Below are positions 16,957-25,324 of a stretch of 64,000 bases of DNA, piece by piece. The DNA comes from Synergistes jonesii (GTDB lineage: Bacteria > Synergistota > Synergistia > Synergistales > Synergistaceae), in assembly GCF_000712295.1 (NCBI RefSeq), contig NZ_JMKI01000037.1, forward strand, positions 1 to 64,000. The letters are read 5' to 3'. Numbering within the stretch: position 1 is the first letter of the stretch; each line of letters begins with the position of its first letter. Below the pieces are notes generated by a model. That model ran no database searches, was not told the DNA's origin, and saw nothing but the letters and a program-made list of their open reading frames with translations. A program made the translations under genes and the position numbers.

Positions 16957-17345
16957 TGTTTTTCACCGCCTTTGCCATCGCCGCACGGGCAGTTCTTCAG
17001 CTTCACCAGACATTTGGCGATTCTGTCTATTCCTATATCGAACAAACTGTCTTTTATGCCGTCGTCCTCGCCGTAGGTGAAGTGGGAAAAAACGAGATGG
17101 AGCAGTTCGTGAACGACAATAGCTTCCACGTCGTGCCGCTCGCTCCTGTCGAGCTGCTTGTAATCTCCCTCTCTTTTTACCCGTATCACCGCCTTTTCGG
17201 CGCAAGGCTTGAATTTTACGTCGGATTCAGCCCACGGCGTCATTTCTTCAAGGTCCTTTTCATCCGCCCAGCGGACGGCTATCTCCCAATGGGCAAGCCC
17301 CAACCTCGGCGCCCATTCTTCGCATATTTCTTTAAGGCTTTGCAC
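16953..17345 (-). CDS. HExxH zinc metallopeptidase-like protein (130 aa)
   Basis: It carries a zincin motif (VVHELLHLVFSH: two His and Glu as HELLH) in a protein otherwise like small phage metallopeptidase-fold proteins. The GTG at 17345 is chosen because AAAGGAGG lies 7 bases upstream; the earlier in-frame ATG precedes the ribosome site. It lies between the head-morphogenesis and scaffold genes, so a role in head processing is possible but unproven. Confidence 0.7.
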   Translation of the reverse strand: MQSLKEICEEWAPRLGLAHWEIAVRWADEKDLEEMTPWAESDVKFKPCAEKAVIRVKREGDYKQLDRSERHDVEAIVVHELLHLVFSHFTYGEDDGIKDSLFDIGIDRIAKCLVKLKNCPCGDGKGGEKQ

Positions 17346-17371
17346 TCGCTCGCCTCCTTTCGGCATGAAAA

Positions 17372-17395
17372 AAGCCGCCCCTTTAGGGACGGCTT
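17372..17395 (-). terminator. Intrinsic terminator within the late operon
   Basis: Minus-strand hairpin AAGCCGtCCC / GGGgCGGCTT with a 4-base loop followed by TTTTTT. It separates the terminase-portal-MuF block from the scaffold-capsid block. Leftward transcription must pass it, so either antitermination or a separate start is needed for the head genes. Confidence 0.7.
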
Positions 17396-17411
17396 GTAAA
17401 AATATGAGTTA

Positions 17412-17477
17412 CTATTTGTCGTTTTCTTTTGTTTCCGGCTCAAAGCCGTTGGCAAAATAGAACTTGTTAACCTCAGT
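17412..17477 (-). pseudogene. Possible gene fragment like the end of the MuF C-terminal domain
   Basis: A short frame ending at 17412 reads NKFYFANGFEPET without a usable start. It resembles the FYINNGFEPVS motif of the neighbouring MuF-like protein. It may be the leftover of a duplicated domain. The fragment is too short for certainty. Confidence 0.3.
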
Positions 17478-17676
17478 ACATCATGGCAAGGCAGTAGCCA
17501 GCGGCGTAAGGGTCGCTGCCATTATCAAACCTACGCTTGATAAGGGACGTGGCCTCTTCTGTCGCAAAGTAGGCGTTGACTTCATCATCGCTCAGCTTAG
17601 GCCACATAGCCTTAAAAGAATCTATAGTCTCTGCCGTATATTTTTCAAGTGTGGGAAATTCCCTCGTTCCGGGCAT
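17473..17676 (-). CDS. Small phage protein of unknown function (67 aa)
   Basis: It is a 67-residue helical protein ending in 'DPYAAGYCLAMMY'. AGGAGGTGTGAAGG gives a strong ribosome site. It lies just after the MuF-like gene (12-base gap). No motif is recognised. Confidence 0.7.
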   Translation of the reverse strand: MPGTREFPTLEKYTAETIDSFKAMWPKLSDDEVNAYFATEEATSLIKRRFDNGSDPYAAGYCLAMMY

Positions 17677-17688
17677 CCTTCACACCTC

Positions 17689-19125
17689 CTATTCTATCGA
17701 CTTGTCCCTTTCGGCTTTTGCCGCGTCATAATCTTTAGCGGCGGGCACTGCGTTTTCAAAGTCTCCTGGTTCGAGATATTTGCTCTTTTTACCTGTATAC
17801 TTATAGAAAATAATATTTTCTTTCTTCACGTGTAATTCTGCGTTGCTCTTTTGCCTCCAACTGTTGTCTCCGTCTTTAATGTTATTTGCCCTTTTCCAGT
17901 CGTCCGATGCGTAATCGTCACTCCATCTGCACCAGCTTACCGGCTCAAAGCCATTGTTGATATAAAACTCGTGGTTTCCGCTGTAACTGTCCAGCTTCAC
18001 ACCGCCGTTGTCAACCGCCAGTTTCAAAAGGTCGCTGCCACGCACTCTGTCAGACGGGTTTTTGCATACGCTTATTATATCCCCATCCGCAGTAATGGCA
18101 ACAGTACTGCCGCCCTCTGTAACGTGCAGCGCGGCGCCCGGATAATCGCCTTCGAATTCTTCCTTAGTGTGGGCCGCTACTCGCCATGCAATTTCAGGTT
18201 TGAGCGCTTCTACGTTGCCTTTTGCTGTCTTCAGCGACTCCGCGAACTCTGCACTCGTGCTGTTGTTGAACTCTGGCTGCTGGTTGTTGCCCGCGCCGTC
18301 GTCTGGGATATACAGCCCGTAGGTGTGCCGGCAGTTCGGGTGAAACAGCCCCGCCGCCTTCGCCTCTTCCATCGTCGGGTATCCCGGGGTTTCGCCGGTG
18401 AGCGACAGAACCTTGCCGTTCCACGGCGCGCACTTATCGCAGGTGGGGTAATGGCTCGACACGATGACAAGGTCTTCACCGTGCGCGAGATACTCGTTCG
18501 TTTTAGCCTGATGGAATATCTGCATCGAGGACGTACGGCAGAGCATGTCGGTGTAACTCGCCATATTCCACGAGCGCCCGCGCTTGTCGATAAACGCCGT
18601 GATACCGGCGTCTTCCGATACCTTCTGCATGTTCCGGCGCACGTTGCCGATTGCGTCGTACCCGCCGATTGCGCCCGTGAGCGCAGTATTCATCTTCAAC
18701 GCCTGATAAATATCGGACGTTGTCCTGTTCGCCTGCTGCACTACGTCCGCCATGCGGTTATAGACCTGTTCGGAATAGACTTTCATTGTCCTTGTGTTGA
18801 TGCCGCCCATTTCAAGCACTATGTCGGTCATACCGGCGCCCTTGAGCTCTTTGCGTGCTACGGCGAGCCCTCCGTTGAAGGTGTTGTTCACTATTTCGTT
18901 TACCGGTTTTTTCGTCTTGGCAAGCAGCTGTTTTAAAATCTTCTTTATCGCTTTATGCTGCTGCTCGAGCGCGCGGATAGTGAGCTTGTTTTTGTCGCCG
19001 TCAGTGGCGGCCATAGTCCGCGTTATACGCGCGGCAATATCCCGTTCCGCCTTTTCGTACAACGCTACAAGACGCGCGGCCGCTTTGTCAGCGTCTGAAA
19101 GCCCTTTCCTTTTCTTTGCGCACAT
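17689..19125 (-). CDS. MuF-like minor head protein with C-terminal extension (478 aa)
   Basis: The first ~280 residues match phage minor capsid protein 2 / MuF head-morphogenesis proteins, with a Cys/His cluster (CDKCAPWNGK ... FHPNCRHT, about residues 235-275). MuF proteins are few per head and can be injected with DNA. The remaining ~150 residues form a separate domain with 'LLKLAVDNGGVKLDSYSGN' and FYINNGFEPVS, a pattern reminiscent of GNAT-like folds. The extension may be an injected effector (inference). The start lies just after the portal stop. Confidence 0.82.
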   Translation of the reverse strand: MCAKKRKGLSDADKAAARLVALYEKAERDIAARITRTMAATDGDKNKLTIRALEQQHKAIKKILKQLLAKTKKPVNEIVNNTFNGGLAVARKELKGAGMTDIVLEMGGINTRTMKVYSEQVYNRMADVVQQANRTTSDIYQALKMNTALTGAIGGYDAIGNVRRNMQKVSEDAGITAFIDKRGRSWNMASYTDMLCRTSSMQIFHQAKTNEYLAHGEDLVIVSSHYPTCDKCAPWNGKVLSLTGETPGYPTMEEAKAAGLFHPNCRHTYGLYIPDDGAGNNQQPEFNNSTSAEFAESLKTAKGNVEALKPEIAWRVAAHTKEEFEGDYPGAALHVTEGGSTVAITADGDIISVCKNPSDRVRGSDLLKLAVDNGGVKLDSYSGNHEFYINNGFEPVSWCRWSDDYASDDWKRANNIKDGDNSWRQKSNAELHVKKENIIFYKYTGKKSKYLEPGDFENAVPAAKDYDAAKAERDKSIE

Positions 19126-19127
19126 GG

Positions 19128-20534
19128 CTATTCATCGCCGTTATCATCGCCGCCGTCGTCAAGGGGCGCGTCGGGCGAGTCGAGCATCTCCGCCTTAGAC
19201 TCCGCCTCTATCTGCCTCATTTCTTCGTCGGTCTGTTCATCGTCAAGCCCAAACGCGCGTTTCATCGCACTGCGCTTAGACGATATACCGGCCGATACAG
19301 CAGTAGACGCCATGTTGACCTGCTCCGCTTCGTCGTCGGGCAGCCCGTCCTTCCAGCCTATAACAGGGACGATAGAATTTTCGTCTTTGCCGTCAAGTAT
19401 GGCTGCGATCGTAAGCACCTCGCGCAGCGCGGGGTCGAAATTCATACGCACGCGGTTGACTTTGGCGAGCGGCGCCATGAAAAGGCGCTTGAGAGCCGAA
19501 CCCGATTCCGCAAGCCCGCTTTCGATTTTGCCAAAAACCGCCGGCGACGTCTCCGATAACATATAGAACTGTTCCATAAGCCCCTTTATTTGTGTGAACG
19601 AATGTTCAAGCTGGGCGTTCCAGACGATATATCCAGGGGGCGACTCTTCATCGTCGACCGGCCAATAGTCGCCGACGTCCGCCTTAAGCTTGCCCGTCAT
19701 TTCGTCCTTCACCAACACGCTCGACGGGCCGTACATCTTGGGGTCTCCGTGTTTGTCGAGCACTTTCGCGACCTGCGCGAAGCGGACTTCAAGCTCCTGC
19801 ATAACGCTCGTCAAATCGTCGTAGTCGTCCATGCCGTATACTGTATCGGACGTTTCGAGCCCCGGGCAGTGTACGATGAGCATGCGCCCCGCCGTGTTCT
19901 CCTCCATCGACTCGGCTATGGGCGCGCCGAGCGTGCCGCCGTGCGGGGGCAGCTTATATTCGCGGTACCCTATCGCTTCCGGCGTATGAACTTCAACATG
20001 CAGAGTGCCGTCTGTATTAAGCGGATTTTCATAGTCCTTCAGGCTCGGCCATGCTATAACATGGTGCGTTATTTCTTTCGCGTCTGTCGGAGAAACTATG
20101 GGGAACCAGAATTCAGGCGGGATAACGGATATTTTTACGTTGCCTTTATCGTCCCGGCGCACCTTGAACACAGAATCCCCGTAGCGCGACGTATCTATTG
20201 CGGCTATATATGCCGACTTCCATAAATTTATCTTGTCGGCAAGCCCTTCGAAATAGACGGAGCCGTTTTCTTTATCCTTGGAATCCGACAGCGACGGGCG
20301 CTCGCCTATCAGCAAGTCGGCCCAAAGTGTGCTTAGGCGTTTCGGCCAGTTAAGGACTATCTCGACCGAAAGCTGCCACTCGACGCGGAAAAGCCTCTGC
20401 CATATCTCTTTGAACACTTCGTGATGCTCGCCCTGGAACAGGAGCCGGTTATCTCGATAGCGCTGCAATCTTTTGCGTTCGCTCTTCGGCGGCCACAGAC
20501 GCCCATTCCCTAAAAAATCTAAATTTGTTAGCAT
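19128..20534 (-). CDS. Portal protein (468 aa)
   Basis: It matches SPP1-gp6/phage_prot_Gp6-type portals in length and in the 'DTSRYGDSVFKV' to 'SETSPAVFGK' region. It forms the dodecameric ring through which DNA enters the head. A GGAGG site precedes the ATG. Gene order terminase-portal-MuF is standard. The C-terminus is strongly acidic. Confidence 0.9.
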   Translation of the reverse strand: MLTNLDFLGNGRLWPPKSERKRLQRYRDNRLLFQGEHHEVFKEIWQRLFRVEWQLSVEIVLNWPKRLSTLWADLLIGERPSLSDSKDKENGSVYFEGLADKINLWKSAYIAAIDTSRYGDSVFKVRRDDKGNVKISVIPPEFWFPIVSPTDAKEITHHVIAWPSLKDYENPLNTDGTLHVEVHTPEAIGYREYKLPPHGGTLGAPIAESMEENTAGRMLIVHCPGLETSDTVYGMDDYDDLTSVMQELEVRFAQVAKVLDKHGDPKMYGPSSVLVKDEMTGKLKADVGDYWPVDDEESPPGYIVWNAQLEHSFTQIKGLMEQFYMLSETSPAVFGKIESGLAESGSALKRLFMAPLAKVNRVRMNFDPALREVLTIAAILDGKDENSIVPVIGWKDGLPDDEAEQVNMASTAVSAGISSKRSAMKRAFGLDDEQTDEEMRQIEAESKAEMLDSPDAPLDDGGDDNGDE

Positions 20535-20551
20535 TTCTCAACGCCTCCTGC

Positions 20552-22291
20552 CTACCAACCGGCCGGCTTTTCTATACTTCCATAATGCTGATTTCTCTTT
20601 CTGATATAGCCGTCGAGGCTATAGCGGATTGCATCGACGCAATTATGGACAAGTATTCCGTTTGCAAAAAATTCGTGGCAATCCGCCACTGTAAGGTCAT
20701 AAACCTTACTTGCACAGCCGCCACTTGTAATAGTTTGCACACGACCTACTGCAAAATCGGACATTGCTATATTTGTTTGTTGTAAATTCCTTTCCGCAAA
20801 ACTCACAATTTTTGACAATATCGTCAATGTGATTATTCCGCCTCCATTGGCTTTTGCAGTTGTTACTGCAAAATCGGCTTTCGATATATTCGCTCTTGAC
20901 CTCTGACATATAAGCACCTCGTCTTCGGGGCATAAGTCCGCTATTGCGCAGAACCCGCGTTTTGTCCATACCTTATGCTCTTTTGTTCCTACTATAAAAT
21001 TGCCTTTATCCGTTGTTATTTTGTAAACTCGGCAATTATGGCCTGATGCGCCCGCCCAAAGCACGGGCTTATAGCCCCGACGTGTTAATACCTTATCGTT
21101 GGTAGTAATTTCTTCGATAGGCTTTTCGCCCTGTTCAGTCATGATAAGCGTTCCGGCAACAAGGCAATGATTATTCTTGTCTAACACGATAGGCAGGACA
21201 TCGCCGGTTTGGCTGTCCACCTTGTACGAATAGTGGTTGAATTCATCGATCGTATGCTTACAGCGCGGGTGAATGACTACCTTTTCAAATCCCTTGATGT
21301 GGGCGATGCCGTCTTCGACGCAACCCTGCCATTTTTTTGCCCCAGAGATGTTGAATCCCTGCTTTTTCATATAACTTATAGTTTCCGGTCGCGCCGCGTC
21401 CGCTTTGATAGGCCAGCTTCGCGCCGTATCTATGCTGTCGAAAAGCTGCGCCGTTTCATCAAGTTCTACGCCGATACCGTATGCTTCTCTGTCGATGTAA
21501 AGCTTTTTACCGTCTACAAAACACCGCACCAACGTAGTAGGGTCTTGAGCGAAGCCCCAGTCGGCCCCATGGAAAAAACGGACGTTTCGCGGCGTGTCGA
21601 AAGGCTCGACGACATATTTACCGCGGAAAATGATGGCATCCGAGATTCGACGCACCTCGCCCTCCCAGATATGGAGATAGGCTTCATAATCGACTCTCTT
21701 GAGATATTCCATCTCCTGCCGCAACACGTCTGGAAACCACGGATTTTCTGACCAATTGACCTTATGGACCGCTGCGTTTGGCGGCGTATGTACGATAAAA
21801 CGCTGATATGTCGGGTCGTCTTCGTCCAGTGGGTTAAAGGATAGCCATATCTCCGAGTCTTTTTCGCGCACCGTAGGAATCAACACGCTCCATGACTCTT
21901 CGGATACGGATTGAGCCTCCTCGACCCAGCACACATTTACACCTTCGGTCGATTTCACTTCCTGCACATTAAATCGCAGCCCCTTGAAAATGAACTCCGT
22001 TCCATTTATGCCCGAAATCGCATTTTTTGTTATCTTGTATCTGCTTTCCAATTTCAGCGCATATATTTGTTCAACGAGCAGCTTGTGCACGGAATCGGCA
22101 ATGGAGTGCTGTATCTCACGGGCGCAAAGTACGCGGATTTTTCTATTTGCCCCCATGGCGACGAGGGCGCGCGCTATGGCCCAACTTTTCCCACCGCCGC
22201 GGCCTCCCCAGTAAACCTTATATCGGAAAGGGCGGAACAGGTCTTCATACACGGGGTGAAATTTGATTGTTACTCGGGGGCTCTTAGGCAT
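20552..22291 (-). CDS. terL: Terminase large subunit interrupted by an intein (579 aa precursor)
   Basis: It is a PBSX-type packaging ATPase/nuclease. Walker A GGRGGGKS is at residues 29-36, Walker B with catalytic Glu (WVEEA) at about 122-126, and the nuclease starts at [11 protein letters not shown]. Residues 376-550 are an intein placed between NNH and [11 protein letters not shown], inside the last nuclease motif; the conserved Asp of that motif is in the C-extein. Splicing would give a 404-aa enzyme of normal length. Without splicing the nuclease should be dead. The start closely follows the small terminase gene. Confidence 0.93.
   Translation of the reverse strand: MPKSPRVTIKFHPVYEDLFRPFRYKVYWGGRGGGKSWAIARALVAMGANRKIRVLCAREIQHSIADSVHKLLVEQIYALKLESRYKITKNAISGINGTEFIFKGLRFNVQEVKSTEGVNVCWVEEAQSVSEESWSVLIPTVREKDSEIWLSFNPLDEDDPTYQRFIVHTPPNAAVHKVNWSENPWFPDVLRQEMEYLKRVDYEAYLHIWEGEVRRISDAIIFRGKYVVEPFDTPRNVRFFHGADWGFAQDPTTLVRCFVDGKKLYIDREAYGIGVELDETAQLFDSIDTARSWPIKADAARPETISYMKKQGFNISGAKKWQGCVEDGIAHIKGFEKVVIHPRCKHTIDEFNHYSYKVDSQTGDVLPIVLDKNNHCLVAGTLIMTEQGEKPIEEITTNDKVLTRRGYKPVLWAGASGHNCRVYKITTDKGNFIVGTKEHKVWTKRGFCAIADLCPEDEVLICQRSRANISKADFAVTTAKANGGGIITLTILSKIVSFAERNLQQTNIAMSDFAVGRVQTITSGGCASKVYDLTVADCHEFFANGILVHNCVDAIRYSLDGYIRKRNQHYGSIEKPAGW
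20642..21166 (-). other. Mini-intein in TerL (175 aa)
   Basis: It is a class 1 splicing element: Cys1 with the [13 protein letters not shown] block, a T-x-x-H block (GTKEH, intein residues 61-64), a C-terminal block [16 protein letters not shown], and a final His-Asn followed by Cys+1. No LAGLIDADG or HNH endonuclease is present in the splicing frame. The middle (intein residues ~90-145) is unlike normal Hint sequence and overlaps a zinc-finger frame read one base later. Confidence 0.92.
20706..20909 (-). CDS. Zinc-finger frame nested in the intein (67 aa), gene or endonuclease relic
   Basis: Read one base off the intein frame, this stretch encodes paired finger motifs: RFCSNNC, then CEFCGKEF followed by RFCSRSC. 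These are typical of the DNA-binding part of HNH-type homing endonucleases. An ATG at 20909 has GAGGTG six bases upstream, so it could be translated on its own. The first finger lacks its CxxC half and no HNH core follows, which rather suggests a decayed endonuclease kept out of frame by two compensating indels. Confidence 0.55.
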   Translation of the reverse strand: MSEVKSEYIESRFCSNNCKSQWRRNNHIDDIVKNCEFCGKEFTTNKYSNVRFCSRSCANYYKWRLCK

Positions 22292-22295
22292 CTCC

Positions 22296-22781
22296 TTAGT
22301 CGCCCTTATCGGTAAACGCTATGTTCAGCTCCACGGGCGACAACGAACTGCCGTCTGCGCCGGTGATTTCCTGACGTTCAATATAACCGCGTTTCTTGCC
22401 TTTGCATTTCAGGAGGAAGCAAATCGCTCCAAGGTCGTCCGCCAACACCAATTTGATTAAATGCTTTTCCGCGAGATCAAGGACAGACTCGTCAATGTCC
22501 TCTTTGTGTTTTTTCAGTGTCTCGCTCATCTGTATTCTTTTGCTGATCGCCTGTCTCGATATAGTCACCTTGTCTTTTTCGTTGTCAAACGGCTTGCCCA
22601 GAAGTTCATATTGCGCTTTCTTCTGTGCTGTCTTCAGCTCGCCCAACCATACGGCGGTCAAAGACTCAAAACCAGAATTCACGGTCAACCCCTGTTTTAT
22701 CTCCTCAGTCGAAACTTTTTGACATTTATAATGTTCTTTTTGTTTTCTTTTTTTCGTTGCAACCTTCTCAGCGCTGGACAT
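22296..22781 (-). CDS. terS: Terminase small subunit (161 aa)
   Basis: It lies 4 bases upstream of TerL. The C-terminal part ([19 protein letters not shown]) is characteristic of phage small-terminase-like proteins, preceded by a helical HTH region with '[10 protein letters not shown]'. It binds the packaging site and recruits TerL. The ATG at 22781 is chosen since GGGAGGTGG lies just upstream; the in-frame TTG at 22796 precedes that site. Confidence 0.8.
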   Translation of the reverse strand: MSSAEKVATKKRKQKEHYKCQKVSTEEIKQGLTVNSGFESLTAVWLGELKTAQKKAQYELLGKPFDNEKDKVTISRQAISKRIQMSETLKKHKEDIDESVLDLAEKHLIKLVLADDLGAICFLLKCKGKKRGYIERQEITGADGSSLSPVELNIAFTDKGD

Positions 22782-22797
22782 TCCGCCACCTCCCAAT

Positions 22798-23670
22798 CTA
22801 TGTGCCTATCTCATAATCAGCAATCATGTATTCAATAGCCCTGCTGACAGCAAAATCGCCCGTTAATCTCTCGTGCGCGATAAACTCTTGTACCTTTCTG
22901 AATACAACGTCCTTTTGCTCTCTCGAAATAAACGGGATTATCGTTTTCGTCAGCGCGCCCGACAGGTGCGCCGCGATTATAAGAAACAGCAGAATCAATT
23001 CTTCTTCGTCTTCCGGCAGCGCCGCATTCAATTCCGTCAGCACTTTTTGCAGCTTTACGGCGTTGTCTGCCTTGCCTTTGATTTTCTTCACCATCTGCTT
23101 GATAGCGTCTATCGCCGACTTCGGGCCGGTTATCAGCAATGAGTCCTGCTCTTCAACCGACAACGTATCGACATAAGCCGCTTCGTTTGTCGCAGCTTCG
23201 CCGGATAACAGGTCTTCAAGGTTGGGGATATTCGCCAGACTCGCCAGCATATCAATATCCTCGCCTGCCGCAACTAATTCGCGCAGTTGAGCCTCGACCA
23301 TGTCTTCGTTGTATGCTTTGACGTTGCGGTCATACGTGATGACGAACTCTTTGATCTCTTCCCATGTTTTTATGTGCGATAAAACCTGCACGGGGACCTT
23401 GCCGTGCCCGCGCTTGGTCATTTCTTCGTAGCGGGTGTTGCCGTCAAGGATAATAAATTCACCCTCCAAATCAGGGTGGGGCGCGACAAGAATCGGTGAG
23501 CACATGCCGAACTTGTCAAGGTTTGTATTTAACCCCTTCTTGCGGTCTGCCGAGAGCGGCTTCTTCGGGTTGTCAGGGTTTATATGCACTTCCGAAATCG
23601 GAAGGATGCGGACGTCGGGTATTGTCTCCGCATGAGCTATAAGCTTTTTCTTGATTGTCGCCTTGGCCAT
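22798..23670 (-). CDS. ParB/Srx-domain protein (290 aa)
   Basis: The N-terminal half is a ParB-like nucleotide-binding domain: 'ISEVHINPDNPKKP', then ILDGNTRYEEMTKRG with the core Gly-Asn-x-Arg (DGNxR) motif. The C-terminal ~130 residues are helical and unassigned. In phages such proteins sit beside DNA-modification or packaging genes. GAGGTAGTTTG precedes the ATG at 23670. It follows a terminator and starts the terminase block. Confidence 0.8.
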   Translation of the reverse strand: MAKATIKKKLIAHAETIPDVRILPISEVHINPDNPKKPLSADRKKGLNTNLDKFGMCSPILVAPHPDLEGEFIILDGNTRYEEMTKRGHGKVPVQVLSHIKTWEEIKEFVITYDRNVKAYNEDMVEAQLRELVAAGEDIDMLASLANIPNLEDLLSGEAATNEAAYVDTLSVEEQDSLLITGPKSAIDAIKQMVKKIKGKADNAVKLQKVLTELNAALPEDEEELILLFLIIAAHLSGALTKTIIPFISREQKDVVFRKVQEFIAHERLTGDFAVSRAIEYMIADYEIGT

Positions 23671-23700
23671 CAAACTACCTCGCTATCCCCACAATAAATA

Positions 23701-23736
23701 AAACAAAGGCAGTCTATGAGAGCCCCGCCTTTGTTT
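23701..23736 (-). terminator. Intrinsic terminator before the ParB gene
   Basis: AAACAAAGGC (23701-23710) pairs with GCCTTTGTTT (23727-23736); on the minus strand it is followed by TATTTATT. It follows the 28-aa peptide gene and precedes ParB/terminase. Confidence 0.7.
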
Positions 23737-23746
23737 TTCCTTTCGA

Positions 23747-23833
23747 TTAATCGAAGTAACCGCCTACTCCCAGCGCTCGATTAACCTGCCTACGCCTATA
23801 CGTTGCAGCGCCGCCGCCTCCGCCTCCGGGCAT
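23747..23833 (-). CDS. Gly-rich 28-aa peptide
   Basis: A short frame with a strong site (AAAGGAGG, 7 bases before ATG 23833) encodes a peptide starting MPGGGGGGAATYRRRQ and ending GGYFD. It lies between two hairpins, after the radical SAM gene and before a terminator. Function is unknown; it could be a real small protein, a leader peptide, or a radical SAM substrate candidate (Gly-rich, short, beside the enzyme; inference). Confidence 0.45.
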   Translation of the reverse strand: MPGGGGGGAATYRRRQVNRALGVGGYFD

Positions 23834-23854
23834 CGCGTTCGCCTCCTTTCAGCA

Positions 23855-23882
23855 ACAGGGCCGGCAATTCAGCCGGCCCTGT
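23855..23882. terminator. Perfect 11-bp hairpin at the end of the radical SAM gene
   Basis: ACAGGGCCGGC and GCCGGCCCTGT pair perfectly around a 6-base loop. No T run follows on the minus strand, so it is more likely an RNA-processing or stability element than a terminator. Confidence 0.45.
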
Positions 23883-25324
23883 CAAAGATGTACATAATCG
23901 CTTCGTTTTCTCATGTATGTACTCAAATCGTGCTCCCGTTCCCCGTGATGCCGAGTGGACGGGTCGTATACATAGATACGATCTCCTGAACTGTTCGTCG
24001 GATAAGTGTTCGTATCGAAATCCGTCAAAATCTGCCCCATTGCTGCATACCACAGGAAATTGGGACAATCTTCGGGGTGATTGAAGAAATACCGCAGTAT
24101 CTCATATAGCGGCGCTTCATCACCCAGCCGCGCGCGGAACTCTCTATGGTCCGCAACCTGTTTCGCGTTGAACGGCACCCAGAACGGGGCCGTCTTTAAT
24201 ATTGGATTTTCAAGCCCAATTTCTTTAAAAAACTCTTCGACCGGGCGCCACGAAAACGCCACGGGGCGCGCGCCCTTCGTGACCTCGAAATCTGGCCCGT
24301 ACACAGGCGCTCCGTTCAGACTGGACTCGTGTATCCGGCGGACAAAATCGAAATTTACCGTGAACAATTTCGCCGCCTCGCCAAACCATGCGGGGTCTGC
24401 GCATTCGGGGAACATCGCTCTGTCGCCGAAATACGAATCCCAATACGGCGACGGGAAAAAGTCCAGCCCGTTATATTCCGTTGCGGCGTACCACGCTTTG
24501 AGCCGTTTGACGTGGAACATCGGAAAGACGTTCGCCTTTTGGACGTATCCTCTGTATGCAGACGCAATCTCTTCCGCCTGTCTGCCGGAAAAGTGCAACT
24601 GCTCCAACCAGACGCCGCGCGCGCCGGCCGCCTTGACCGCCACGCAGTATGCATCCGCGTCTCCGGCCCAATCCTCGAGATACGGGTTGCAGGCGACGAC
24701 TACGGGAATACCCCTATCCGACAGTTTGCGAACGAGCTCGAGGCGCGCCGTCGAAACGGGCGCGCCGGGCTCTATTTTGCGCGAGACATCGTCGTCCAGC
24801 GTAGTCAACGTGATGTAGACCGCGTCTTTTCCCGGGACGATAAGGTCGGCGTAGCGGTCGAATTCTTCCACGAGCACATTCCCCTTCGTCTGAATCCAAA
24901 GGGGAAGTCCGCGCTTCTTCGCGTACTTCAAAAACGCCTCCGTGCAGCGATATATTTTCTCTTCGCGCATGAACGGGTCCGTTGTGTTCGAAAAACAAAC
25001 CGGATACTTATTGCGCAAGAAATACCCGACTGGGTTTTTCGCGTCGGACATCGCATTCTCCATTCCCGCGATAACCTTTTCGATTGGATTTTTCTCGTGC
25101 GGCTTACGCCCCGCCGCGGCCCTATTGAGGTTGGAGAAGCAATAAAAGCATTGATTGCTGCACACTCCATAGATACTGACCTCTACGGGGAACGGCGTTT
25201 GCGGCCATATGCCGTAGAGCTTCACGGGGTTGTCGTTGAAATCGAACGAAAACAATGCACAAATCACCTCCCATTTTTCAAATTTTTGTTTGGGGTTTTG
25301 GTTTTTGGGAAAATTGCGTAGCAT
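23882..25324 (-). CDS. Phage-encoded radical SAM protein (480 aa)
   Basis: It has the [4Fe-4S] motif C-x3-C-x2-C in GVCSNQCFYCFSN, followed by a TIM-barrel-like sequence ('CFSNTTDPF', 'IQTKGNVLVEEFDRYAD', 'VYITLTTLDD') similar to the spore-photoproduct-lyase-like radical SAM group. The reaction is unknown. ATG 25324 follows GAGGT by 7 bases; the frame stays open upstream through a 12-bp repeat tract but has no ribosome site there. It lies between a small gene and ParB, so nucleic-acid modification or repair, or peptide modification, are possible roles. Confidence 0.8.
   Translation of the reverse strand: MLRNFPKNQNPKQKFEKWEVICALFSFDFNDNPVKLYGIWPQTPFPVEVSIYGVCSNQCFYCFSNLNRAAAGRKPHEKNPIEKVIAGMENAMSDAKNPVGYFLRNKYPVCFSNTTDPFMREEKIYRCTEAFLKYAKKRGLPLWIQTKGNVLVEEFDRYADLIVPGKDAVYITLTTLDDDVSRKIEPGAPVSTARLELVRKLSDRGIPVVVACNPYLEDWAGDADAYCVAVKAAGARGVWLEQLHFSGRQAEEIASAYRGYVQKANVFPMFHVKRLKAWYAATEYNGLDFFPSPYWDSYFGDRAMFPECADPAWFGEAAKLFTVNFDFVRRIHESSLNGAPVYGPDFEVTKGARPVAFSWRPVEEFFKEIGLENPILKTAPFWVPFNAKQVADHREFRARLGDEAPLYEILRYFFNHPEDCPNFLWYAAMGQILTDFDTNTYPTNSSGDRIYVYDPSTRHHGEREHDLSTYMRKRSDYVHL

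Noticed and set aside
17851-18936. Rightward open frame (361 codons) antisense to the MuF-like gene
   Set aside because: Composition is typical of a shadow frame and it lacks a ribosome site.
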